NCBI RefSeq assembly: GCF_030409555.1
Contig: NZ_JAUFPU010000004.1
Span: 535,055 to 599,054 of the forward strand
Origin: Chitinimonas viridis
Lineage (GTDB): Bacteria; Pseudomonadota; Gammaproteobacteria; Burkholderiales; Chitinimonadaceae
Length of the DNA stretch: 64,000 nucleotides
Direction: 5' to 3'
This document shows positions 55,063-63,984 of the stretch, in pieces. A program made the position numbers and the translations under genes. The notes beneath the pieces were generated by a model, which saw only the letters and a program-made list of their open reading frames with translations, had not been told where the DNA came from and did no database searches. The stretch's first letter is position 1. Each line of letters opens with the position of its first letter.

Positions 55063-56217
55063 TCAGGCTGCGGACAGATGCGCCCGTATCACCTCGGCCA
55101 GGGTCTTCACCCCTTCCTCGATCTTGTCGGGCGACGCGTGGCTGAAGTTCAAGCGCAACTCGTTGGACACACGGTCGGTAGCATAGAAGGGCTTGCCTGG
55201 CATAAAGGCGACCTTACGATCTAGTGCCGGTTGCAGCAGGCCATAGCTGTCGATGTCAGCCTTGAGCTTCAGCCAGAAAAACAGGCCACCGGGCGGCACA
55301 GTCCAGTCAGCCAGGTCATGGAAATGCTTGTCCAGGGCAGCAGCCATGATGTCTCGCTTCTGGTGATAGAAATCACGCAGGCGGGCAATATGGGCCGGAT
55401 ACTCGGCCGAGGTCAGCAGCTTGTGCATGGCCCACTGGCCCTGCCGGTTGGTATGCAGGTCGGCAGCTTGCTTCAGCTTGTAGAAATGCGGCATCAAGCT
55501 GGGGTGGCAGGCCAGATACGCCACGCGCAGACCCGGGATGGCCGTCTTGGAGAAGGTGCCGAAATGCACCCAAGGTGCCGACTTCAGACGGGAACAGATC
55601 GGGGCACGGTCGCACTGGTCATACACCAGCTCGCGGTAGGGCTCGTCTTCTAGCAGCACCACATTGTGCTCATCGAACAGATCGGCCACCCGCTGCCGGG
55701 TAGCCTCGTCATAGCAGACGCCCGACGGATTCTGAAAGGTGGGGATCAGGTAGGCAAAGCGGGGCTTCTCGCTCTTGAGCTTGCGTTCCAGCTCTTCCAG
55801 ATCAGGGCCATTGGGTGTCAGGCCCACTTCCACAAAACGGGCGCCGAACAGGCTGAAGCACTGCACGGCAGCCAGGAAAGTCGGCGCCTCTACCAGCACC
55901 GGTGTGTCGTGATCCACAAACAGCTTGGCCGCCAGATCCAGGCCCTGCTGCGAGCCGGTCAGTATCAGCACATTGTCGGCCGTCACCGGTACGCCGTTCT
56001 TGCTCATCTCGGCGGCAACCGCCTCGCGCAGCCACTTCTCGCCTTCGCTGGGGCCGTACTGGCTCAGGCCATCAGGCAAGCCATTGAAATCGAGCTTGGG
56101 CATGGCTTCGGGGGCAGGCAGGCCACCGGCAAACGAGATCATGTCAGGCTGGTTGGCCACAGCCAGAATCTCGCGTACCAGCGAGCCCTGCAGACGGGAA
56201 AGGCGTTCGGAAAACAT
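55063..56217 (-). CDS. PLP-dependent class I/II aminotransferase (2-aminoadipate/MocR-domain type)
   Basis: 384 residues, no DNA-binding domain. Aspartate-aminotransferase fold I motifs: SFAGGLPAPEAMP, LTGSQQGLDLAAKLF, PTFQNPSG, EDEPYRELVYD and GTFSKTAIPGLRV, where the Lys forms the PLP Schiff base. This pattern is that of LysN-type and related broad-specificity transaminases. The ATG at 56217 is preferred over 56223, where the GGA would touch the start. A single gene with a terminator; substrate not certain. Confidence 0.85.
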   Translation of the reverse strand: MFSERLSRLQGSLVREILAVANQPDMISFAGGLPAPEAMPKLDFNGLPDGLSQYGPSEGEKWLREAVAAEMSKNGVPVTADNVLILTGSQQGLDLAAKLFVDHDTPVLVEAPTFLAAVQCFSLFGARFVEVGLTPNGPDLEELERKLKSEKPRFAYLIPTFQNPSGVCYDEATRQRVADLFDEHNVVLLEDEPYRELVYDQCDRAPICSRLKSAPWVHFGTFSKTAIPGLRVAYLACHPSLMPHFYKLKQAADLHTNRQGQWAMHKLLTSAEYPAHIARLRDFYHQKRDIMAAALDKHFHDLADWTVPPGGLFFWLKLKADIDSYGLLQPALDRKVAFMPGKPFYATDRVSNELRLNFSHASPDKIEEGVKTLAEVIRAHLSAA

Positions 56218-56372
56218 GGGCATTCCGTAGTATTGAAGGGGAAACTACGCACCCTGAACGAAAAAACGCACCGCCACAAGTGACGGTGCGCATTCGTATG
56301 CCCCCAACCGTACCGGCCCGTCCAGGCTACCGCACGCCGGCACGGCCTATCGCCAGGCTAGCAACAGCCGCA

Positions 56373-57875
56373 TCAGGCGTGCTTGCCAGCCTCGCTCTGC
56401 ATCCGCAGCACCGCCAGATGCAACTCAGCCAGCTCGGGATCAGGCGGGCAATCCACCACGCTCAGCAGCGTTGCCAGTACCAGCTTCTCAAACTCCTCAC
56501 CAAACCGCTCAATGATCCGGGCGGGCTCGGCCACCAGCTTCTTGTCTGTCATCACGCCGAAATTGACCCTGTCGTTGTACGAAAGGATGGACACCCCCAT
56601 GCCTATCTCACCCGACTGCGGCACCCAGAACTGCAGGTCGCTCACCTTGTTACCCGCCATGTAGATCGGATCGCGCGGGCCGGGTACATTGGTCATGACG
56701 GCGGTGGATTTGGTGCTGAAATACTCGATGGCCGGCTGCTCGACGATATTGGGCAAGGAGCCCACCACACTGAGCAGACCCAGGGTAATGATGGCATCGT
56801 AGCCCCCCTTGATCTCCTCCATGCGACGCTTGACCTCATACACCCGCTCTATCGGGTTGGCCACGCCTATGGGTAGCGGCAGGAAGACCAGACCAAAATA
56901 ATTGCCCAGCTTGTCCAGCTTGCTCTCAGGCCGCAGGTTGACCGGCACCGAGGCGCGGATGTCGAGGCCATCCACGTTCTGCCCCTTCTCCACCAGATAG
57001 GCCCGCAAGGCTCCCGCCACGCACGACAGCAGCACATCATTGATGGAACAACCCAGCGCCTTGCCCACATGCTTGACCTCGGGCAGCGGCAACGATTCGG
57101 ACCAGGCGATGCGCTTGGCGGTAGAGAGCTTGCCCTTGAACTTGGTACGCGGGTCGGCCGGCATGGCCGCCAGCTTGGCCAGCCCCTGGCTGATGGCCAG
57201 CCCCGTCTGGGTGTACTCGGCTATCTTGCCCGGATTCATCATCAGGCCGTAGCTGGTCCCCAGCACCTTGCCATAGCTCTTCAGCACCCCGGCGTACATC
57301 TTGGCCACCGGCTTGTAGAGTCGCATGAAGGGATCGTCTGGTTCCCGTTCGCCAGCCTGGAACTTGAGCTTCTTCGGCGCTGGCGCACTATCGCCGTCGG
57401 CTTCCTTGTCGGTCAGCGACAACAGCACCTGTATCAAAGCGATGCCATCGCCGATGCAATGATGTATGCGCGCAACGAGTGCGCTGCCACCTTGGTAGTT
57501 CTCAACCAAGTGGAACTGCCAAAGCGGCTTGCCGAAATCGAGCGGGGTGGAAATATGTTCGTTGACGAAGGCCTCCAGCTCAGGCTTTCCCGCATCCCCC
57601 GGCAACGCCACCCGATGCAAGTGGTTGTCGATATCGAAATCCGGGTCGCTTTCCCATGCGGCGTTGGTACCCGTACGTACCACCCGCTGCTTGAAGCGCT
57701 GGTACTTCAGCAGGCGGCTTTCCAGCACGCCGCGCAGCCGGGCAATGTCCATATGGCCCTCAAAGAACATGATGCCGGTAATCACCATCAGGTTGGTTGG
57801 CCTATCCATGCGCAACCAAGCCGTGTCAACGGCCGACATTGATTCCTTGCCCGAACCAAAGAGATTCAACAGCAT
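56373..57875 (-). CDS. wax-dgaT: Wax ester synthase/diacylglycerol O-acyltransferase (WS/DGAT)
   Basis: Esterifies fatty acyl-CoA with fatty alcohols or diacylglycerol to make wax ester or triacylglycerol. 500 residues. The catalytic HHxxxDG motif is HHCIGDG (H138, H139, D143). The N-terminus shows LSAVDTAWLRMD-like SMSAVDTAWLRMDRPTN, and the C-terminal part carries SVPVNLRP, NYFGLVFLPLPIG and TNVPGPRDPIY, all landmarks of the family. It is divergently arranged with the acyl-CoA reductase gene at 58056 across a 180-base gap, so the two probably share control. Confidence 0.94.
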   Translation of the reverse strand: MLLNLFGSGKESMSAVDTAWLRMDRPTNLMVITGIMFFEGHMDIARLRGVLESRLLKYQRFKQRVVRTGTNAAWESDPDFDIDNHLHRVALPGDAGKPELEAFVNEHISTPLDFGKPLWQFHLVENYQGGSALVARIHHCIGDGIALIQVLLSLTDKEADGDSAPAPKKLKFQAGEREPDDPFMRLYKPVAKMYAGVLKSYGKVLGTSYGLMMNPGKIAEYTQTGLAISQGLAKLAAMPADPRTKFKGKLSTAKRIAWSESLPLPEVKHVGKALGCSINDVLLSCVAGALRAYLVEKGQNVDGLDIRASVPVNLRPESKLDKLGNYFGLVFLPLPIGVANPIERVYEVKRRMEEIKGGYDAIITLGLLSVVGSLPNIVEQPAIEYFSTKSTAVMTNVPGPRDPIYMAGNKVSDLQFWVPQSGEIGMGVSILSYNDRVNFGVMTDKKLVAEPARIIERFGEEFEKLVLATLLSVVDCPPDPELAELHLAVLRMQSEAGKHA

Positions 57876-58055
57876 ATTTCCCACCCTGTGTCTGAATTGT
57901 GGTTGTTGTTTACGAGTCGGACGACCGCTCGCTTGACGTTGCTCTCGGAGGATTATAGAACACAGCTAGTCGCCGCCGACCACTACACGGTGCGGCTTAC
58001 GGGCACGTCAATCGCCCAGACTGCATACGCATACGAATAACGAGGAGCAAGCCCC
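57876..58055. promoter_or_regulatory. Divergent control region of the wax-ester genes
   Basis: 180 bases between two divergent starts, with AT-rich patches near both ends. Specific boxes could not be assigned with confidence. It must hold both promoters. Confidence 0.5.
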
Positions 58056-60050
58056 ATGACTTATTTCGTGACCGGTGCTACCGGTTTTATCGGCAATAAC
58101 CTCGTCCAGACTCTGCTGAAGAAACGCAAGGGCAAGATCTACGCGCTGGTACGCAAGGAATCGCTGGAAAAGTTCGACAAGATCAAGGAACGCTGGGGCA
58201 AGGACGCTGATCGCGTCATCCCGGTGGTCGGCGAGCTGGGAAAGACCCAGCTAGGCGTCTCCAAGAAAGACATCGCAGAGCTGAAGGGCAAGATCAAGCA
58301 CTTCTTCCATCTGGCCGCCCTGTACGACCTCAAGGCTACCGCCGAGGAACAGCTCGAAGCCAACGTAAACGGCACTCGCCACGCAGTGGAGTTCGCCGAG
58401 GCCGTCGAAGCCGGCATCTTCCATCACACCAGCTCCATCGCGGCCGCCGGCCTCTATGAGGGCGTGTTCTCGGAAGACATGTTCGAAGAGGCAGGCAAGC
58501 TCAACCATCCCTACTTCCGCACCAAGCACGACTCCGAAGCCATCGTCCGGCGCGAATGCAAGCGCCCCTGGCGGGTCTACCGGCCCGGCATCGTGGTCGG
58601 TAGCTCCAAGACCGGCGAGATAGACAAGATCGACGGCCCCTACTATTTCTTCAAGGTCTTGCAGAAAATGCGCAAGATCCTGCCGCCCTGGATGCCTGCC
58701 ATCGGCATAGATGGTGGCCGCATCAACCTGGTACCTGTGGATTACGTGGTCGAAGCCATGGACCACATCGCCCACCTCAACGGCCACAACGGCGGCTGCT
58801 TCCATCTCACCGACCCCGATGCCAAGCGCGTGGGCGAAGTGCTGGCCATCTTTGCCGAAGCCGCCCACGCCCCCAAGCTGACCGTGCGGCTCAACCCGGC
58901 CATTTTCGGCTTTGTGCCGTCGATGATACGCCAGGCCATCAGCTCGCTGACTCCCGTGCGCCGCGTGCGCGATGCAGTCATGCGTGATCTGGGCCTGCCG
59001 CCCGACATTATGAACTTCGTGTCCTACCCGACGCGCTTTGACAGCCGCCAGACCCAGAAGCTGCTGGCCGGCACCGATATCAAGATCCCGGCACTGGAAG
59101 ACTATGCCTGGAAGCTGTGGGACTACTGGGAACGCCATCTGGATCCGGATCTGTTCATCGATCGCTCGCTGTCCGGCGTATCGCGTGGCAAGAACGTGCT
59201 GATCACCGGCGGCTCCTCCGGCATCGGCCAGGCAAGCGCCATGAAGCTGGCAGCAGCCGGCGCACACGTCATCATCGTGGCACGCGACATGGAGAAGCTG
59301 GAGGCCACCAAGAAGGAAATCGAAGCCTGCGGCGGTAAATGCTCGGTGTATTCCTGCGACCTGTCCAGCCTCGATGCCATTGACGAGCTGGCCAAGAAAG
59401 TACTGGACGAGCACGGCCACGTGGATGTGCTGATCAACAACGCCGGCCGCTCCATCCGCCGCGCCGTTGAAAACAGCTATGACCGCTTCCACGACTTCGA
59501 GCGGACCATGCAGCTCAACTACTTCGGTAGCCTGCGCCTTACCCTGGCCCTGCTGCCTAGCATGAGCACCCGCAAGAGCGGCCATGTGGTCAATATCTCC
59601 TCCATCGGGGTGCTGACCAACTCGCCACGCTTCTCGGCCTATGTGGCCTCCAAGGCAGCCCTGGACGCCTTTACCCGCTGTGCCGCCAGCGAGTTCTCCG
59701 ATCGTGGCGTCTACTTCACCACCATCAATATGCCGCTGGTGCGCACCCCCATGATCGCCCCCACCGACATCTACAAGAACATGCCCTTCATCATCAGCCC
59801 GGATGAAGCGGCAGACATGGTGGCACAGGCCGTCATCTACAAGCCCGTACGAGTGGCGTCGGGCCTCGGTATCTTTGGCCAGATGATCCATGCCCTGGCA
59901 CCACGCGTGGCACAGATCATCATGAACACCGCCTATCGCATGTTCCCCGACTCCTCCGCCGCCCAGGGCAGCAAAGAAGGTGGTCGCGCTCAGGAACTGA
60001 GTGCAGACCAACTGGCGTTCATGCAGATCATGAAGGGCATACACCTGTAA
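58056..60050 (+). CDS. far: Bifunctional fatty acyl-CoA reductase (Marinobacter FAR type)
   Basis: Reduces fatty acyl-CoA through aldehyde to fatty alcohol. 664 residues in two fused NADPH domains: an extended SDR N-terminal half (TGATGFIGNNLV at 7-18; YFRTK active-site YxxxK; YFFKVLQKMRKILP) and a classical SDR C-terminal half (TGGSSGIG, NNAG, SISSIG, YVASK). Whole-protein order, length and characteristic stretches (DRFHDFERTMQLNYFGS, RMFPDSSAAQGSK) agree with Marinobacter aquaeolei FAR (about 661 residues) from memory. Divergent from WS/DGAT, so together they make wax ester from acyl-CoA. Confidence 0.93.
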   Translation: MTYFVTGATGFIGNNLVQTLLKKRKGKIYALVRKESLEKFDKIKERWGKDADRVIPVVGELGKTQLGVSKKDIAELKGKIKHFFHLAALYDLKATAEEQLEANVNGTRHAVEFAEAVEAGIFHHTSSIAAAGLYEGVFSEDMFEEAGKLNHPYFRTKHDSEAIVRRECKRPWRVYRPGIVVGSSKTGEIDKIDGPYYFFKVLQKMRKILPPWMPAIGIDGGRINLVPVDYVVEAMDHIAHLNGHNGGCFHLTDPDAKRVGEVLAIFAEAAHAPKLTVRLNPAIFGFVPSMIRQAISSLTPVRRVRDAVMRDLGLPPDIMNFVSYPTRFDSRQTQKLLAGTDIKIPALEDYAWKLWDYWERHLDPDLFIDRSLSGVSRGKNVLITGGSSGIGQASAMKLAAAGAHVIIVARDMEKLEATKKEIEACGGKCSVYSCDLSSLDAIDELAKKVLDEHGHVDVLINNAGRSIRRAVENSYDRFHDFERTMQLNYFGSLRLTLALLPSMSTRKSGHVVNISSIGVLTNSPRFSAYVASKAALDAFTRCAASEFSDRGVYFTTINMPLVRTPMIAPTDIYKNMPFIISPDEAADMVAQAVIYKPVRVASGLGIFGQMIHALAPRVAQIIMNTAYRMFPDSSAAQGSKEGGRAQELSADQLAFMQIMKGIHL

Positions 60051-60080
60051 ACCTACACGGCCATGGCAGCACAATGAAAT

Positions 60081-60109
60081 AGGCAGGTGGTTCCCCACCT
60101 GCCTTTTTC
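60081..60109 (+). terminator. Terminator after the acyl-CoA reductase gene
   Basis: AGGCAGGTGG and CCACCTGCCT around TTCC, followed by TTTT. Confidence 0.88.
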
Positions 60110-60163
60110 ATTGCCGACCCTGGCCGCGCGACCGCGCCTTTACGGACGCCATTCAGCCGCAAG

Positions 60164-60436
60164 CTAGCCGAAATGCTGCCCCAGAAAACCCTTCACTTCC
60201 GACTCTATCCTGGGCTTCAATGCCATCAGCAGGAAACCCAGCTTGGCGTCTACCACCACCTCATCTGCCGCCACAGTCAACTGACCAGAAACACCAGGAC
60301 GCTGGAAGTGCAAGACCTCCCCCTCCCAACGGTAGTCCATGCCGAACTCCTGCTTCATCTGCTCGGCAACTTCACCAGCCAGCTTAAGTGCCTCGTCGTG
60401 CGGCTTGCTGTGGGGGTACTGTATATGTATCGACAT
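60164..60436 (-). CDS. Polyhydroxyalkanoic acid system family protein (PHA_gran_rgn)
   Basis: 90 residues. It matches the small PHA granule-region family: MSIHIQYPHSKPHDEALKLAGEVAEQM, then YRWEGEVLHFQRPGVSGQLTVAADEVVVDAKLGFLLMALKPRIESEVKGFL. Members of this family occur near phasin and PHA synthesis genes and may bind granules. Here it is next to the wax-ester genes and in the same window as phaC, but not in one operon. Confidence 0.85.
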   Translation of the reverse strand: MSIHIQYPHSKPHDEALKLAGEVAEQMKQEFGMDYRWEGEVLHFQRPGVSGQLTVAADEVVVDAKLGFLLMALKPRIESEVKGFLGQHFG

Positions 60437-60761
60437 GTGCTTGCTCCACCGTACTGTTTATCAGTGCGCAACCGCCACCACCGGCAAGCTGCTTTCGAAT
60501 GCTGTGTAGCTTAGCGCCAAATCCGCCGCCTGCCAGCCCTTCGTAGCCATTCTCCGGAAAATTCTTCATGAGCCCTCAACTCGTACCCCGATCTCCCATA
60601 GCCTCACTAGCCCCAGAATCTGCGAGGCATCCCGAGTAGATCGCACACGGCCTAGCCTGACCTTGCACCACTATTACTACACCGGCTACCCTGACCACAA
60701 CTCGAACTGACTGCAGCCTGAGCTGGAAGCAACTGGGTTTTGAATATTTTTAAGGACTCAT

Positions 60762-61184
60762 ATGACCATACACATCATCCAGCTCGGCAGCCCTCGCCTA
60801 CCCAACGAAGGGCTGCGCATCGGCACGGTACGTCGCCCGCCGCGCGGCGTGCCCAAGACCGAGTTTGCCAGCCGCAACTATTACGATACCTGGCTGCCCA
60901 ACCTTGCTCCCAGTAGCGAGCTGATGGCCTTGGGCAAGGCCGCCGTCAGCGAAGCGGACTGGGCAGGATTCAAGCGCCGCTTCCGCGCCGAGATGAATGA
61001 AGCCGATGCAGCCAGGGTGCTGGATTTGCTGGCGGCACTTTCGAACCAGAGTGAGCTGGCCATAGGCTGTTATTGCGAAGATGAAGCCCGTTGCCATCGC
61101 TCGGTGCTGAGAGAGCTCCTGGCAGAGCGGGGTGCACGCTTGGCAGAGCTAGCAACAGATTCACCACCCCATACCCACACTTGA
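60762..61184 (+). CDS. DUF488 family protein
   Basis: 140 residues. DUF488 hallmarks: RIGTVRRPPRGVPKTEFASRNYYDTWLPNL and CYCEDEARCHRSVLRELL, with a Cys-rich pair that could hold a metal or be redox active. Biochemistry unknown. A weak ribosome-binding site lies at TTTTTAAGGACTCAT. The start of the racemase gene is 26 bases after its stop, so the two form a transcript. Confidence 0.84.
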   Translation: MTIHIIQLGSPRLPNEGLRIGTVRRPPRGVPKTEFASRNYYDTWLPNLAPSSELMALGKAAVSEADWAGFKRRFRAEMNEADAARVLDLLAALSNQSELAIGCYCEDEARCHRSVLRELLAERGARLAELATDSPPHTHT

Positions 61185-61210
61185 TACCTATACGCCGCCA
61201 GAAAGCCACC

Positions 61211-61942
61211 ATGAACCCTGACAGCAAACCAACCGCCTCCCTACTCACCATAGGTCTGATCGGCGGCATGAGCTGGGAGTCCACTGTTCCTTACTATCAG
61301 TACATCAATCAGGCCGTGCGGCAACAACTAGGTGGCTTGTACTCAGCACGAATCGTGCTCTACAGCGTGGACTTCCATGGCATAGCCCAATTGCAGCGCG
61401 ATAACGCGTGGGATGAAGCAGGCAGGCAATTGGCCAGCGTTGCACAAAAGCTGGAGGCAGCAGGCGCAGATCTGCTGGTGCTGTGTACCAACACCATGCA
61501 CAAAGTGGCCGATATGATCACGGCAGCCGCCAATATACCCTTGCTGCACATAGCCGACCCCACAGCAGCCGCCATACGGCAAGCCGGCATGCAAACAGTG
61601 GGGTTGCTCGGCACCCGCTTTACCATGGAACAAACGTTCTACCGCGACCGCATGCAACAACAAGGCATAGCCGTACTGGTACCGGACGCCCCCGACCGCG
61701 ACATCGTCCATCGCGTCATCTACGAGGAGCTGTGCCAGGGCATTGTCGACGACTCATCCCGGCGTGAGTACCAGCGCATCATCAAGCAGCTTAAGGATCA
61801 AGGCGCGCAGGCCGTGATCCTCGGCTGTACCGAGATCAGCTTGCTGATCGGGCCTGAGCACGCAGCCGTACCCTTGTTCGATACCACTCGCCTGCATGCC
61901 TACGCAGCGGCCAGCATGGCAATGTCCACCAACGCGGGCTGA
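61211..61942 (+). CDS. Aspartate/glutamate racemase family protein
   Basis: 243 residues with the two-cysteine racemase mechanism: LLVLCTNTMHK and VILGCTEISLL, both in the right context, and GLIGGMSWESTVPYYQ at the N-terminus, characteristic of aspartate racemases. It would interconvert L- and D-Asp (or a related amino acid), useful in cell-wall or D-amino acid metabolism. It lies downstream of the DUF488 gene and convergent with the Lrp gene. Confidence 0.88.
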   Translation: MNPDSKPTASLLTIGLIGGMSWESTVPYYQYINQAVRQQLGGLYSARIVLYSVDFHGIAQLQRDNAWDEAGRQLASVAQKLEAAGADLLVLCTNTMHKVADMITAAANIPLLHIADPTAAAIRQAGMQTVGLLGTRFTMEQTFYRDRMQQQGIAVLVPDAPDRDIVHRVIYEELCQGIVDDSSRREYQRIIKQLKDQGAQAVILGCTEISLLIGPEHAAVPLFDTTRLHAYAAASMAMSTNAG

Positions 61943-61964
61943 AGCGGCCTAGCGCCACGCGCCC

Positions 61965-62414
61965 TCATTCACCGCCTGGCGGAGCCAAAGGCCGTAATGC
62001 AATCGGTGCAGACATCACGATAGAGGTACGCGTCTCGCCAAAGTGATTGATGCTACCCACGAACTGCTCCAGGTGGCGGATATTGCGTGTCACCACCCGC
62101 AAGATAAACGAATCCTGTCCGGTGACATGCAAGCACTCCAGCACCTCCGGCATGCTCTGCAGCTGGGCAATCAATCTAGCCTTATCGGGCTGGGCCGTGG
62201 TCATGCCTACCAGGGCCATCACGTCGTAGCCTACCGCCTCGGCCGACACCAGCGCACGATAACCCCACACTACTCCAGCCTCTTCCAGGCGCTTCAAACG
62301 TTCCGATGCTGCCGGCACGGATAGCGCCACCTTGGCCGCCAGCTCCGTCAGCGAGATACGTCCATCAGCCTGTATGGCCTGCAGTATTTTCCAGGACTTG
62401 CCATCGATCTCCAT
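61965..62414 (-). CDS. Lrp/AsnC-family transcriptional regulator
   Basis: 149 residues. N-terminal HTH (ILQAIQADGRISLTELAAKVALSVPAASERLKRLEEAGVVWGY) and C-terminal RAM/AsnC effector fold (ALVGMTTAQPDKARLIAQLQSMPEVLECLHVTGQDSFILRVV) with the ligand-sensing strand-turn. The ATG at 62414 follows GGGGAT. Divergent from the LysE transporter gene, the common layout where Lrp/AsnC senses an amino acid and controls its exporter. Confidence 0.9.
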   Translation of the reverse strand: MEIDGKSWKILQAIQADGRISLTELAAKVALSVPAASERLKRLEEAGVVWGYRALVSAEAVGYDVMALVGMTTAQPDKARLIAQLQSMPEVLECLHVTGQDSFILRVVTRNIRHLEQFVGSINHFGETRTSIVMSAPIALRPLAPPGGE

Positions 62415-62541
62415 AAAATCCCCATGTAATCGCAGAATACTCAAAAGAATTTTAGGCAAACATCCAAAAAATCCTTAAGGACACTATTCAAGCACGGGTC
62501 ACAGGCTTGGACAATCTATCCATACAACCTGGAGCCCACTC

Positions 62542-63156
62542 ATGGATACCCCCCTCTTCCTGAAAGCTTGTCTGATCGGCCTCTCCATTGCCGCCCCGGT
62601 AGGCCCCATAGGCCTGCTATGCATACAACGCACGCTGCAGCATGGCGCCCGTACAGGCTTTGCCAGCGGCCTGGGTGCCGCTGCGGCAGATGCCTGCTAT
62701 GGCGCTATCGGTGCACTGGGCATCACCAGTCTGACCCGGGCGTTCACCGCATTGACCTTGCCACTGACGCTAGTCGGTGGTGCCATGTTGATCTGGATGG
62801 GCATAGGTATGCTGCGCAGCAAACCACCCGCTGCTGCTGCAGAGGTCAAACACGGCAGCCATGCCAGCGCATTCGCCTCGGTCTTTGCCCTGACGCTGAC
62901 CAACCCCATGACCATACTGTCGTTCGTCGCCGTCTTCGCTGTGCTAGGTCAAGGCCAAACAAGCAGCATCAGTCAGGCGGCGCTCATGGTCGGTGGCATC
63001 TTCACCGGTTCAGCCTTCTGGTGGCTAGGCCTGGCATGTGGGGTAGCCGCAGGTAGGCACCACCTTAAACCGCCCTACCTGCGCTATCTAGGCCAAACCG
63101 CCGGGCTCTTGCTGATCGGCTTTGCCTGCTGGCAATTGATCAGCCTGGTGGCCTGA
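62542..63156 (+). CDS. LysE-family amino acid exporter
   Basis: 204 residues, six hydrophobic helices, with the LysE/RhtB N-terminus LIGLSIAAPVGPIGLLCIQRTLQHGARTGFASGLGAAAADACYG. It exports amino acids such as lysine, threonine or homoserine; the substrate is not evident. Divergently paired with the Lrp/AsnC gene, which probably induces it when the amino acid accumulates. Confidence 0.9.
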   Translation: MDTPLFLKACLIGLSIAAPVGPIGLLCIQRTLQHGARTGFASGLGAAAADACYGAIGALGITSLTRAFTALTLPLTLVGGAMLIWMGIGMLRSKPPAAAAEVKHGSHASAFASVFALTLTNPMTILSFVAVFAVLGQGQTSSISQAALMVGGIFTGSAFWWLGLACGVAAGRHHLKPPYLRYLGQTAGLLLIGFACWQLISLVA

Positions 63157-63340
63157 TGTATCCGCAGGGCGAAAACCATGTAGCGCCCGTGCACGCTCCT
63201 CCAGGCGAGGCAGATGGTCACACCAGATCAACACAACCTCCTCCATTCTGATGATTCGAATCCACCCAAGCCCTGACTAGACTTCCTGGGATCGAGGGCC
63301 GTTGCAGGCACCGGCCAGACACAGCAATCAGGAGGGATTG

Positions 63341-63859
63341 ATGCCACAGACGTACAAGCAACGATATGACCGCTATAAAAAGGAAGTGGATGCTGCAGTC
63401 GGCAGGCCACTCGGAAAGTGGGGGCAGTTCAAGGCGTTTTTCGCACCCAATAGCTTGAGCACGGTTCGCAAGCAAGCCATAGACAACGCCAGGAACGCCA
63501 AGCGGGCAGCTGTCACACGGGAAGATCAGGCGAACCGGCTATACCAGACGCACAACATCATAGGCAGAACCCAGGCACCCGGTCAGCGACCAACCATTTA
63601 CTACCGCACCAGCAGCGGCACTTTCGGGCATATCACCCAGGAACATGGTATCGCCAACAATATAGGTCGCGAGCCCGCACGCAAGGACCCCAGATACAAC
63701 TTTGGCAATACGGGCCCCCACGGCGTACTGGAAGAGAGAATAGGAAACCGGGTGGTACACACATCCCGTAACCCCTTTATGCCCGCCGTAACGGAAGGCG
63801 ATCGCCGGGCTCTGCAACAGGCCCACCGCGATTTTCCCGATATCAAGGATAGGTATTAG
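63341..63859 (+). CDS. Hypothetical basic protein
   Basis: 172 residues with a strong CAGGAGGGATTG site. Rich in Arg, Gln and Asn; no signal peptide or membrane segment. The N-terminal third is helical (QTYKQRYDRYKKEVDAAV), followed by repeated R/Q/N-rich segments. No family recognised; it could bind nucleic acid, or be a secreted effector or toxin lacking recognisable domains. No companion gene in the window. Confidence 0.6.
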   Translation: MPQTYKQRYDRYKKEVDAAVGRPLGKWGQFKAFFAPNSLSTVRKQAIDNARNAKRAAVTREDQANRLYQTHNIIGRTQAPGQRPTIYYRTSSGTFGHITQEHGIANNIGREPARKDPRYNFGNTGPHGVLEERIGNRVVHTSRNPFMPAVTEGDRRALQQAHRDFPDIKDRY

Positions 63860-63950
63860 TCGACGTTAGCCCCGGCAAGATCAGGTCAAGAAGATCCAAG
63901 ATCCGACAGGTCCTACGCCCCTGCCATCCCCAAACCCAAACCCGCAAAGC

Positions 63951-63984
63951 AAAAGCCCCAGACTCTGCTGAGTCTGGGGCTTTC
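63951..63984. terminator. Bidirectional terminator at the right edge
   Basis: AAAGCCCCAGACT and AGTCTGGGGCTTT form a 13-bp stem around CTGCTG; Ts follow on the plus strand and a longer T-run on the minus strand. Confidence 0.75.

Noticed and set aside
58251..60098. Long open frame opposite the acyl-CoA reductase gene (615 codons)
   Set aside because: Shadow of FAR; His/Gly-rich translation without motifs.
60384..60569. Gly-rich 61-codon reverse frame overlapping the PHA_gran_rgn start
   Set aside because: Double-Gly motifs hinted at a peptide precursor, but it overlaps a well-supported gene and has poor spacing; no export or maturation genes nearby.
63218..63475. 85-codon reverse frame near the right edge
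   Set aside because: Overlaps the better-supported gene at 63341 and has no ribosome-binding site.
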